NCBI GenBank assembly: GCA_003250395.1
Contig: QKGM01000007.1
Location: 1-64,000, forward strand
DNA length: 64,000 nucleotides
Source of the DNA: Bacteroidota bacterium
Lineage (GTDB): Bacteria; Bacteroidota; Bacteroidia; Bacteroidales; TTA-H9
Reading direction: 5' to 3'
Below, piece by piece: positions 33,976 through 42,381 of this stretch. How positions within the stretch are numbered: the stretch's first letter is position 1; every line of letters begins with the position of its first letter. The position numbers were made by a program, and so were the translations under genes. Below the pieces are notes generated by a model that was given only the letters and a program-made list of their open reading frames with translations, did not search any database and was not told where the DNA came from.

Positions 33976-36126
33976 TCAGGGTTTATATCTCTTAAGTTTT
34001 TTGTCGGTTTCAGTAGCCGGTCTGATGCTTATAGCTGCGCCTCCTCCGGGCGCAAGTTTAATCTTAAGTACTGTATTTTTATCAACCAGGCATTTGCTGA
34101 TGGTGTACGATTCGGGGTTGGTTTTCCAGTCAGCATCCGGAGCATCGGTGTAGAGGGTAGCAACATATTTTGTTTTTTCCGGCAGGAAATTAAGTGAAGC
34201 AGTGGCCATACGACCATTTTCATCGGTGATGGCACCTACAAACCATTCGTCTTTTCCTTTAGCTTTTCGAGCAACAGTAATATAATCTCCGGGTTCAGCT
34301 TCAAGATACCAACTGTTGTCCCAATCAACGGCTACATCTCTGATAAACTGAAAAGCATCGGGTCGGGCTTCATAGTTTTGGATCAGGTCGGCAGCCATTT
34401 GTAATGGGCTGTACATCGTCAGATAAAGAGCGAGTTGCTTGGTCAGGGTGGTGTGTACCATCATATCTTTTTTCTGCGGATCATATGTCGACATCTTCAT
34501 CCTGAAGATTCCGGGGGTATAATCCATGGGGCCACCCAGCAGACGGGTAAAAGGAAGGATGGTTTCATGTTCAGGTGGGTTCCCCCTGCTCCATGCATTG
34601 AACTCGTTGCCCCTTGCTGCCTCACAGGCTAATAAATTTGGCCAGGTTCTGTGAAGCCCGGTTGGACGAACTGGTTCATGAGCATCGACCATGATTTTGT
34701 ACTTCGCTGCTTTTTTAACAGCCCGTAGATAGTGGTTTACCATCCATTGACCATCATGGTTTTCCCCTCGGGGTATGATTCTGCCTACATAGCCCGATTT
34801 TACAGCATTGTATCCGTAATGTTTCATGAAGCGAAATGCAGTATCCATCCATCGTTCATAGTTTGTTACTGCACTTGACGTTTCATGATGCATTATCATT
34901 TTTACCCCTTTAGCTGCTGCATAACGTTGAATTTCTGCCACATCAAAGTCAGGATAAGGAGTAACAAAATCGAAAACATTTTCTTTGTAATTACCTGCCC
35001 AGTCTTCCCATCCAACATTCCAGCCTTCGACCAGAACGCCATCTATACCATTAGCGGCCGCAAAATCGATGTATTTTTTTGTGTATTCAGTGGTGGCCCC
35101 ATGCCGGCCATTAGGGGTAAGTTTGTTCCAATCGGTTTCGTCAAGTTTAACATTGTTGATATCTGCGTAGTTCCATGATTTTGTACCAACATGCATGTCC
35201 CACCAGATTCCAACAAACTTCATAGGTTTTATCCAGGAAGGATCCGCAATTTTGCAAGGTTCATTAAGGTTTAGTATGGTTTTAGAGGCCAGAATATCGG
35301 TGGCTTTATCGCTTAACAGTATAGTCCGCCATGGCGTATTGCAAGAAGCCTGAAGGTAAGCCATATTGCCGATAGGATCGGGTACCAGTTGCGATTCGAG
35401 ACAGAATGTCTTTTTATCAATGTGAAGGTGCATGGCAGGGTAGTTTACCAGCGTGGCTTCAAAGATGTTGATGTACAGGCCATCATCAGTTTTCATCATC
35501 AATGGGCTTTGCACGTAATCAGAACCTGGGATGGTCCGCGTGCCTATTTCGTATACCTTTTTCCCAATCTCAGCATCCACATCACTTAGCCTTGTGTGGT
35601 TATAGGTATATTCCTGTGATTCATAATCACCGGGAATCCAGAAGGTCATGTGGTCGCCTGTAAGCTGAAAACAGGTTCTTTCGTTGGTAACTGTGATGTA
35701 TTGTAAGCCTGGTTGTTCGGGAAATTCATACCGGAAACCAGCACCATCGTTGAATAGTCTGAAAACAATGCGAAACCATCGATTTGCTACTGCTGGTTGC
35801 TGTAACGTGATAGCAAGTTCACGGTAATGATTATTGATCTGGTTTACTTCTCCCCAAACTGGTATCCATGTTTCGTTGAATATTGCCGAGTCGATTTGTT
35901 TTATGGCACAGCCATTCGTGAAAGGGGGCTTATTTTTTATTTCAAGTCCCATCTTTGAAGGTAGAATGACAGGTTTGCTACCAAAACTCAGTGCATAGGT
36001 AGGTTCTCCCTCTGAAGAGAGGCTGAAGGAGAGACTTAACCGCCCGTCCGGCGATTTAATTGTCTGGGCATAGCTGCCAGAGATAAGCAAAAGGGCAGCA
36101 AGCATTATTGAAAGTTTTCTCAGCAT
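33976..36126 (-). CDS. Glycoside hydrolase family 97 (alpha-glucosidase, SusB-like)
   Basis: A 716-residue periplasmic enzyme with signal MLRKLSIMLAALLLISGSYA. The N-terminal beta-sandwich carries LSLSFSLSSEGEPTYALSFG and the (beta/alpha)8 barrel carries KFVGIWWDMHVG, VDAHEPVRPTGLHRTWPNLL then ACEAARGNE. The latter EP..PTG..RT.PN....E..RG.E pattern is a GH97 signature with carboxylates and calcium ligands. The acidic residues fit the inverting alpha-glucosidase type, as in Bacteroides SusB, rather than the retaining alpha-galactosidase type, though this was judged by eye. It stands alone, with no SusC/SusD pair beside it. Confidence 0.9.
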   Translation of the reverse strand: MLRKLSIMLAALLLISGSYAQTIKSPDGRLSLSFSLSSEGEPTYALSFGSKPVILPSKMGLEIKNKPPFTNGCAIKQIDSAIFNETWIPVWGEVNQINNHYRELAITLQQPAVANRWFRIVFRLFNDGAGFRYEFPEQPGLQYITVTNERTCFQLTGDHMTFWIPGDYESQEYTYNHTRLSDVDAEIGKKVYEIGTRTIPGSDYVQSPLMMKTDDGLYINIFEATLVNYPAMHLHIDKKTFCLESQLVPDPIGNMAYLQASCNTPWRTILLSDKATDILASKTILNLNEPCKIADPSWIKPMKFVGIWWDMHVGTKSWNYADINNVKLDETDWNKLTPNGRHGATTEYTKKYIDFAAANGIDGVLVEGWNVGWEDWAGNYKENVFDFVTPYPDFDVAEIQRYAAAKGVKMIMHHETSSAVTNYERWMDTAFRFMKHYGYNAVKSGYVGRIIPRGENHDGQWMVNHYLRAVKKAAKYKIMVDAHEPVRPTGLHRTWPNLLACEAARGNEFNAWSRGNPPEHETILPFTRLLGGPMDYTPGIFRMKMSTYDPQKKDMMVHTTLTKQLALYLTMYSPLQMAADLIQNYEARPDAFQFIRDVAVDWDNSWYLEAEPGDYITVARKAKGKDEWFVGAITDENGRMATASLNFLPEKTKYVATLYTDAPDADWKTNPESYTISKCLVDKNTVLKIKLAPGGGAAISIRPATETDKKLKRYKP

Positions 36127-36617
36127 AACGTTTTGGCGTTTAAAGGGCGAAGATAGGCATTTCGCCGCTTATAAGTTGCTGAAAATTTTAATTTTATGCT
36201 AAGTTTGATTTGGATTATTTCTGTGATAACCAGTTGTTAAAATTTCGTCTCTATCATGTTTGAACCTAGAGAATTCCTGTCTTTTTAGAATAGTCGAGCG
36301 AAGTTGAAAGGAATTCTTATCGTACTATGATATTATATAGAATAAACTGATAATCTGATTTTTAGTAAACCAAAGATAAGCCACAGCTGAGCCAGGTCAT
36401 TTAGCATATATCTTTTTGTCAGGATTACAGTATGTTAGGGGAATTTTATCCTTGTTTTATTGCCTAATGAGGGGTTATAGCTAAATCATGAACAGACCTA
36501 GCCTTCGGTTCGACAACAATACGATAACTCTTAACGGAATCGTTGATAAATAATACAGTAAGAATTATAAATATCTATTCAAGAGTTTCGGGATTCATCT
36601 GTAAAAAGAATTCCTGA
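36127..36617. other. Gene-free interval, 491 bases
   Basis: No ORF or RNA gene recognised. Near the GH97 start, CGAAGATA at 36148-36155 is TATCTTCG on the minus strand, one mismatch from the -7 box, and is a possible GH97 promoter. Confidence 0.4.
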
Positions 36618-38171
36618 TCAGATATCAAATTTTATACCTTGGGCCAATGGTAGTTTTGTACTGTAGTTGATGGTATTGGTCTGTCTGCGCATGTAGACTT
36701 TCCAGGCATCAGAGCCGGATTCCCGTCCTCCGCCAGTATCTTTTTCCCCGCCAAAAGCTCCACCGATTTCGGCACCAGAGGTTCCAATATTAACATTTGC
36801 AATTCCGCAATCGCTCCCTTCAGGGCTCAGAAACGTCTCCGCATCCAGTATGCTGGTGGTAAATATTGAGGATGAAAGACCTTGTGGTACTCCGTTTTGA
36901 ATTTCAATCGCCTCATCTAATGAAGTGTATTTTATCAGATAGACAATCGGGGCAAATGTCTCTTCCTGAACTATCTGGTAGTGCCCTTCTGCTTCGGCAA
37001 TACAAGGAACTACATAACAACCTGATTCGTATCCATCTCCTTGTAGTTTCGTGCCTCCATAAAGAATTCGGCCACCTTCCTGTTGTACTTTTCTTAAAGC
37101 AAATTCAAAGTCGCTTACAGATGCTTTAGAAACGAGAGGGCCGATGTGAGTTGAGGTTTCAAGCGGATGCCCGATTTGAAGCTGACTGTATGCTTTCACA
37201 AGTTTGTTTCGGAAATTTTCATAAATGCTTACGTGTATTATCATACGTCGTGTGGTGGTGCAGCGCTGTCCGGCTGTCCCTGCAGCACCAAACACAGTTG
37301 CTCTGATCGCCATGTCAATATTGGCAGAGGGTGTGATTATGATGGCATTATTACCTCCCAGCTCCAGCAATGATCTCCCCAACCGTTCGCCTACTATTCT
37401 GCTTACCTTTCGCCCGACTTCTGTACTGCCGGTAAAGCTAATCAGAGGTACACGCTTATCGGCAAAGAAATTGTTGCCAATCTCTTTTGATCCTGCAATG
37501 ATCAGATTAAGCACTCCCGCAGGTATGCTGTTATCTATCAATACTTTTTTTATAATATTGTGGACTGCTATTGCGCTCAGCATCACTTTTGATGACGGTT
37601 TCCAGATGACTACATCTCCAGCCACGAGCGCCAACATTGCATTCCATGCCCATACTGCTACCGGGAAGTTGAATGAAGTCACCACCCCTACGATGCCTAA
37701 TGGATGATATTGTTCATACATCCGATGCCGTTCACGCTCCGAATGCATGGTCAGACCGTAGAGCTGTCGTGACTGTCCTACGGCAAAGTCTGCAATATCA
37801 ATCATCTCCTGAACCTCGCCCAGCCCTTCCTGGTATATTTTCCCCATCTCGTATGAGACCAACCTTCCCAGATCTTCTTTATGATTACGAAGAGCGTTCC
37901 CTATAAGTCTTACAAGTTCACCTCGTTTGGGAGCAGGAACCATTCTCCAGGCTTTAAAGGCTTCCTGAGCCATTTTTACGGTATTTTCATAATCTTCGCT
38001 TGTGGCTTGTTGTACCTGAGCAATTGAGCGACCATCAGCCGGTGAAATCATGGTAGCTATTTCACCCGTTGTTTCCTTCCAGGCAAGGCCATCTGAAAGC
38101 CCGCAGTTGACTTCTTTTATTCCAAGATTTTCAAGAACAATGCGTATTGTATTCTGATCTTTATTTATCAT
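36618..38171 (-). CDS. ALDH7-type aldehyde dehydrogenase (probable aminoadipate-semialdehyde dehydrogenase)
   Basis: A 517-residue NAD-dependent aldehyde dehydrogenase of the antiquitin (ALDH7) branch. Key motifs are SFTGSTEVGRKVSRIVGERL, LELGGNNAIIITPSANIDMA with the general base Glu, GTAGQRCTTTRRMIIH with the catalytic Cys, and SGAEIGGAFGGEKDTGGGRE near the end. The NNAIIITPSANID and QRCTTTRR stretches are typical of ALDH7. The family oxidises alpha-aminoadipate semialdehyde to aminoadipate in lysine degradation. It is 37 bases downstream of a DUF1858 gene. Substrate specificity is inferred from family only. Confidence 0.85.
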   Translation of the reverse strand: MINKDQNTIRIVLENLGIKEVNCGLSDGLAWKETTGEIATMISPADGRSIAQVQQATSEDYENTVKMAQEAFKAWRMVPAPKRGELVRLIGNALRNHKEDLGRLVSYEMGKIYQEGLGEVQEMIDIADFAVGQSRQLYGLTMHSERERHRMYEQYHPLGIVGVVTSFNFPVAVWAWNAMLALVAGDVVIWKPSSKVMLSAIAVHNIIKKVLIDNSIPAGVLNLIIAGSKEIGNNFFADKRVPLISFTGSTEVGRKVSRIVGERLGRSLLELGGNNAIIITPSANIDMAIRATVFGAAGTAGQRCTTTRRMIIHVSIYENFRNKLVKAYSQLQIGHPLETSTHIGPLVSKASVSDFEFALRKVQQEGGRILYGGTKLQGDGYESGCYVVPCIAEAEGHYQIVQEETFAPIVYLIKYTSLDEAIEIQNGVPQGLSSSIFTTSILDAETFLSPEGSDCGIANVNIGTSGAEIGGAFGGEKDTGGGRESGSDAWKVYMRRQTNTINYSTKLPLAQGIKFDI

Positions 38172-38208
38172 GTTGTTTATTTTTCTTTTTAGCTTTCCTG
38201 CGGTAGAA

Positions 38209-38442
38209 CTACCCCAGAAGCAGAGTATTTAAATCGTCAGTGAATTGTCTAATCTGAGAATCATTAAACCCTTTTTCTTTAGCCGCTTCAGCCAACGTTC
38301 CCCAGACAGGTTCTCCGCAACGCAGGCAACGGATTCCCTTTTCACTCAGATAGCCCACTGAAGCGGGATATTGCTCTACGAGGTCGGCAACTGTAATATC
38401 AGGATGGACGGGTTTGTGGTTCATGAGTAGAGGTATAGGCAT
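38209..38442 (-). CDS. DUF1858 domain-containing protein
   Basis: A 77-residue protein almost entirely made of the DUF1858 domain: HPDITVADLVEQYPASVGYL then SEKGIRCLRCGEPVWGTLAE. The CLRC pair may bind a metal or redox cofactor, and in other proteins the domain is fused to hybrid-cluster or radical enzymes. The ATG immediately follows the T-run of a terminator (38443-38478) after the P5C dehydrogenase gene. No separate promoter box is seen. It may be expressed by read-through with the dehydrogenase genes on either side. Confidence 0.85.
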   Translation of the reverse strand: MPIPLLMNHKPVHPDITVADLVEQYPASVGYLSEKGIRCLRCGEPVWGTLAEAAKEKGFNDSQIRQFTDDLNTLLLG

Positions 38443-38478
38443 AAAAAAACATGAACCCTTTGAAAAAGTTCATGTTTT
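38443..38478 (-). terminator. Terminator after P5C dehydrogenase, abutting the DUF1858 ATG
   Basis: AAAACATGAAC (38446-38456) and GTTCATGTTTT (38468-38478) form an 11-bp perfect stem with an 11-base loop. On the minus strand it ends in TTTTTTT directly against the DUF1858 start codon at 38442. Read-through would be needed unless a promoter lies within it. Confidence 0.8.
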
Positions 38479-38502
38479 GAAAAACCGGTTATCGGTTGAT
38501 TA

Positions 38503-40134
38503 TTATTTTTCCCGCATAAAGGGGTAGTAATAAACTTTTGAGGGGAGGAAAGTTTCTTTAACGATACGTGGGCTTGTCCAACGAGTCAGATTTAGCATAC
38601 TGCCTGCTTTATCGTTGGTTCCTGAAGCCCGGGCGCCGCCAAAGGGTTGCTGTCCGACCACTGCTCCGGTTGGCTTGTCGTTGATGTAGAAGTTGCCGGC
38701 GGCATAGCGCAATAGGTCATGAGCTTTGATAATGGCCTGACGATCCCGTGCAAAAATGGCTCCCGTAAGAGCATAAGGCGAGGTTTTATCGCATATTTTA
38801 AGATAGTCTTCATATTCATCATCGGGGTATACCACAAGCGTGAATACCGGTCCGAAGATTTCTTCTTCCATAGAGAGGAAATGGGGATCAGTTGTCTTTA
38901 TAATTGTCGGTTCGACGAAATACCCGACCGATTTATCATATCCCCCACCTGCAAAGATTTCGGCATCAGGTGAATTTTTTGCTTCTTCTATGTACCGGGA
39001 GATGTTGTCGAAAGAGGCTTCATCGATCACGGCATTCATGAAGTTCGTGAAATCAATAGGGTCACCGGGCTTTATCTGACTGAGTTCCCTTGTTAACAAA
39101 TCCTTCAGTGATGGCCACATGGAGGCAGGGATGTAACCTCTCGAAGCAGCTGAACATTTCTGCCCCTGATATTCAAAAGCCCCTCTGATGATAGCTGTTC
39201 CTACCTCTTCAAAGTCAGCAGAGCTGTGTACAAAAATGAAGTCTTTACCTCCAGTTTCGCCAACCAGTTTAGGGTAACTGCGGTATTTAGAGAGGTTTTC
39301 ACCCACTTTTCGCCATAGATGGTTGAATGTGCCTGTCGATCCTGTGAAGTGAATCCCGGCAAGTTCAGGGTGCTCAAGAACAATTCCCCCTATTAGATTT
39401 CCTGAACCTGGTACAAAGTTAATGACTCCGGCCGGGAGTCCAGCCTCCTCGAAAACTTTCATCAGGTAATAATTTGAAAGTAATGCGGTAGATGCCGGCT
39501 TCCAGACTACAGTGTTTCCCATCAGGACAGGTGAAACATTAAGATTGGCTGCAATGGCAGTGAAGTTAAACGGTGAAACAGTAAATACGAATCCTTCCAG
39601 TGGACGATATTCGAGCATATTGAGGTTTTCTACCTCCGATAGGGGCTGGTCACTATATATCTTTGAACAGAAATAGCTGTTGAATGTCAGAAAGTCAATG
39701 GTCTCACAAGCTGAATCTATTTCCGCCTGATGTGCAGACTTACTTTGACCGAGCATGGTGGCAGCATTCAGTTTGGGACGGTACTTCTTCCTGATCAGGT
39801 CAGCTGCTTTCATCATGATGATAGTTCTATCGAGCCATGTGAAATTTGCCCAGATATCACGTGCTTTCAGGGCAGCATCAATTGCCATTTTTACCTCGGC
39901 TTCACCTGCCTGGTGACAATGGGCAAGAACATGTGAGTGGTTGTGTGGCATGACAACCTTTTGTGTTTTTCCTGTTCTGATTTCTTTTCCGCCAATAATC
40001 AGCGGAATATCAACAACCTGCGATAATTGTCTGTTAAGTTCATCTTTCAGACATACTCGTTCATTGCTACCAGGAGCATATGACAGAACGGGTTCATTTT
40101 TAGGTCGTTCAAAATTGTATAGTGCATTATTCAT
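38503..40134 (-). CDS. L-glutamate gamma-semialdehyde (P5C) dehydrogenase
   Basis: A 543-residue aldehyde dehydrogenase of the eukaryote-type ALDH4/P5CDH group, oxidising the proline/arginine breakdown product P5C to glutamate. Landmarks are TVSPFNFTAIAANLNVSPVL, GIHFTGSTGTFNHLWRKVGE, PKLVGETGGKDFIFVHSSAD, RGAFEYQGQKCSAASRGYIP with the catalytic Cys, and QQPFGGARASGTNDKAGSML. The length suits the single-function enzyme, without a PutA proline dehydrogenase fusion. A promoter box and an inverted repeat lie just upstream, and a terminator follows. Confidence 0.92.
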   Translation of the reverse strand: MNNALYNFERPKNEPVLSYAPGSNERVCLKDELNRQLSQVVDIPLIIGGKEIRTGKTQKVVMPHNHSHVLAHCHQAGEAEVKMAIDAALKARDIWANFTWLDRTIIMMKAADLIRKKYRPKLNAATMLGQSKSAHQAEIDSACETIDFLTFNSYFCSKIYSDQPLSEVENLNMLEYRPLEGFVFTVSPFNFTAIAANLNVSPVLMGNTVVWKPASTALLSNYYLMKVFEEAGLPAGVINFVPGSGNLIGGIVLEHPELAGIHFTGSTGTFNHLWRKVGENLSKYRSYPKLVGETGGKDFIFVHSSADFEEVGTAIIRGAFEYQGQKCSAASRGYIPASMWPSLKDLLTRELSQIKPGDPIDFTNFMNAVIDEASFDNISRYIEEAKNSPDAEIFAGGGYDKSVGYFVEPTIIKTTDPHFLSMEEEIFGPVFTLVVYPDDEYEDYLKICDKTSPYALTGAIFARDRQAIIKAHDLLRYAAGNFYINDKPTGAVVGQQPFGGARASGTNDKAGSMLNLTRWTSPRIVKETFLPSKVYYYPFMREK

Positions 40135-40151
40135 GAAGGTGATTTATTTTT

Positions 40152-40173
40152 GTTATGCAGCATGGTGCATAAC
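40152..40173. promoter_or_regulatory. Operator-like inverted repeat upstream of P5C dehydrogenase
   Basis: GTTATGCA (40152-40159), GCATGG, TGCATAAC (40166-40173) is a perfect 8-bp inverted repeat. It sits between the -7 box (40179-40186) and the start codon, near the predicted transcription start. It could be a repressor site or a 5' hairpin. Confidence 0.45.
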
Positions 40174-40178
40174 GAGCG

Positions 40179-40186
40179 CAAATATA
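40179..40186 (-). promoter_or_regulatory. Bacteroidetes -7 promoter box for P5C dehydrogenase
   Basis: The minus strand reads TATATTTG, an exact TAnnTTTG match, about 44 bases upstream of the start at 40134. Confidence 0.6.
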
Positions 40187-40540
40187 AATATTTTATGACT
40201 TGTCACATAAGTTTATCAGTCTGTTGTAACAGTGATGTGATAAGTTCCTATAAACGAACTCCTATACCGCAATGTTCAATTGAAACTCAAGTTGTATTTA
40301 CAGTAAGGTGACGGATTATAGAATCAAAAATTTCTTCGGTTGAATATTAAAGTGTTCCGGTAGACATGTTCAGTTGGAACCTCTAGTATGAGACAATTAT
40401 CTGTGTATCTTCAAATGGATTGGTATGTTTGATTATAAAGGCTCAAATACAAACACGGCTTATTGCTCAATCTGTTATCAGGTTAATAACTGTATAATGT
40501 CTAAATGTTTTAAGAGTCTTATTAAAAGCAATAATTAAAT
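40187..40540. other. Gene-free interval, about 350 bases
   Basis: Between the P5C dehydrogenase promoter and the terminator of the downstream operon. I see no ORF, RNA gene or repeat worth naming. Confidence 0.4.
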
Positions 40541-40578
40541 ACGAAAACATCCGGTTCCTGAGAACCGGATGTTTTCGT
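40541..40578 (-). terminator. Long perfect hairpin terminator after the barrel gene
   Basis: ACGAAAACATCCGGTTC (40541-40557), loop CTGA, GAACCGGATGTTTTCGT (40562-40578): a 17-bp perfect stem about 36 bases downstream of the barrel gene stop. A/T-rich feet on both sides allow bidirectional termination. Confidence 0.85.
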
Positions 40579-40613
40579 TAGATAGGAAATGTTGGGTTAG
40601 CTAGTAGCAGGAT

Positions 40614-42335
40614 CTAAAAGCCGAAGGTTATGCCTCCAAGTATATTAATACCGTAATGCTTGTAATTATACCAGAACTCGTATCGGGACGAAAGAAGGTT
40701 GTTGATATCAAGGAATATGGAGAAACGTGGATTGAAACGGTATTCAGCTCCAACACCCAGGTCAAGGTATGGATCAATTTCCATAACTTTTTTACCAACT
40801 GGTGAAGCAAGCGGATTTAGAGAGAGTGTATCAATTCGGGCATACATCTTACTAAAGAATTTTGCTGATGCTTTGACTTTGAGTTCATGCGATATGTTGA
40901 TTTCACTATTTAACCAACCCTCGATTTCAGGAGTGTACCATGCCTGAGTTTCCCTGGTAGGACTACTCGACTGATAGGCCCCGCCTGCAATTAGCCGGAT
41001 TATATCTTTCTTTTGGTATGAAAATTCTGCAGAAATTCTCATCAGTGTTACATCATCGTATACTACACTCATCAGGTTACCAGGTTGAAAAAGGGCAGCT
41101 GGATGGTAATAGAGAGCCATATCTTCTACCTTTCCATTACTGAAAGTGCCGCTAAAATCTATGTACCTGCTGAAACTGGAATGGAATCCTCCATAGAGTT
41201 CTAATGTAGAGTTACTAAATTTCAAAGGCAATTCCCTTAAAACATATGGGTTAATAAGCGTAAGCTGGTCGAAACTGTTTCGATATTGACCACCCCGAAT
41301 CCCTGCATAAACTTCCAGAACATCCTTTATAACATTCAATCCGGCCCGGACATCGGGGTATATATGCCATGTACTTGAAGAGTCATTAGCCATTTCTATG
41401 TTGCCGCCTATTCTGATGGAGTATTCTGCAAATTCTACCAGGTAGAATGGACGCAGATTCAACAATGAACTGTTTGATGATGCAGCAATAGCCCATTGAT
41501 TGTTGTAGTAATCAAAATCGGACTTTATACCTATTTTCTGTTTCTGACTACCATCGAATATATCAACATCGACATCAGCATCGAAGTTTAATTTAAGATT
41601 TAGTTCGTTGGTACTAAAATGATCGGTGAGTATGGCAAAACGGGTTCCAAAAGAATAGTTAAAGGCAGAGCGACGGTTATTCTGACTGGTGAAGGTTATC
41701 CCTGCACTATAGCGATTGAACACTTGTTTTAGGCTGTCTTCCGAAGGGACCAAACCTTTGGCCAGCCCTACTGTATCGAAACCATAATAATGAATGGCAT
41801 GTCTGTTGTAGGCACCATCTATGTTAATGGCATAGCTTCTGGTTATGATCTTTCCATATATGTCAAAATTATTTAGGCTAAAACCATTTTGGAAAATTCC
41901 TTCACCATCTCCCTGAGATGATAAGTGGCGAAAGTGAAGCCCGAATGCATTGCTTTTCGATTGGGTTTTACCAGCAAAGAATTCAAGATAAGGTGTTGTA
42001 TAGTTTCCAAAGCCTAGCCTCGCATAATTTCTGAGGTATTTTAGATCTGGATCAGTTCTGTTTTTTAGAGGTTGAATATCAGATACAGGAAAATGCATTT
42101 GCCAGGGTATTGATATTATGCTATACTGCATTACCGGCATTTCGATGGAGGTATCTTTAACTACCGGACTTTTTATAATTTTGTTTGCTTCAGTGACTTT
42201 TGGCGAAAAATCGCCAATTATGGTCACCTCTTCAATCTGCTTGATCTCTTCTTGCGCAACAGCAACAGCAGAAGACCAGATGGATACGGAAAGGAAGACC
42301 AGAGCAATGAATCGGCTGTTTCGGAATATCTTCAT
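40614..42335 (-). CDS. Outer-membrane beta-barrel protein with TonB-plug-like N-terminus
   Basis: A 573-residue protein from ATG 42335 (MKIFRNSRFIALVFLS); the track start 42362 adds nine residues. A signal peptide is followed by EEIKQIEEVTIIGDFSPKVT, a short stretch resembling the start of a TonB plug but with no full plug domain. The rest is strand-rich barrel (GNYTTPYLEFFAGKTQSKSN, YAINIDGAYNRHAIHYYGF, FSIFLDINNLLSSRYEFWYN, ending GINILGGITFGF with terminal Phe). It lies 46 bases after the large TPR gene and is probably co-transcribed with it. It may form an envelope pair with that protein; the substrate is unknown. Confidence 0.7.
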   Translation of the reverse strand: MKIFRNSRFIALVFLSVSIWSSAVAVAQEEIKQIEEVTIIGDFSPKVTEANKIIKSPVVKDTSIEMPVMQYSIISIPWQMHFPVSDIQPLKNRTDPDLKYLRNYARLGFGNYTTPYLEFFAGKTQSKSNAFGLHFRHLSSQGDGEGIFQNGFSLNNFDIYGKIITRSYAINIDGAYNRHAIHYYGFDTVGLAKGLVPSEDSLKQVFNRYSAGITFTSQNNRRSAFNYSFGTRFAILTDHFSTNELNLKLNFDADVDVDIFDGSQKQKIGIKSDFDYYNNQWAIAASSNSSLLNLRPFYLVEFAEYSIRIGGNIEMANDSSSTWHIYPDVRAGLNVIKDVLEVYAGIRGGQYRNSFDQLTLINPYVLRELPLKFSNSTLELYGGFHSSFSRYIDFSGTFSNGKVEDMALYYHPAALFQPGNLMSVVYDDVTLMRISAEFSYQKKDIIRLIAGGAYQSSSPTRETQAWYTPEIEGWLNSEINISHELKVKASAKFFSKMYARIDTLSLNPLASPVGKKVMEIDPYLDLGVGAEYRFNPRFSIFLDINNLLSSRYEFWYNYKHYGINILGGITFGF

Positions 42336-42381
42336 TTGATAGTATTTTTCTGCTTGTAACATATAGAATTTCAGTCGTAAG

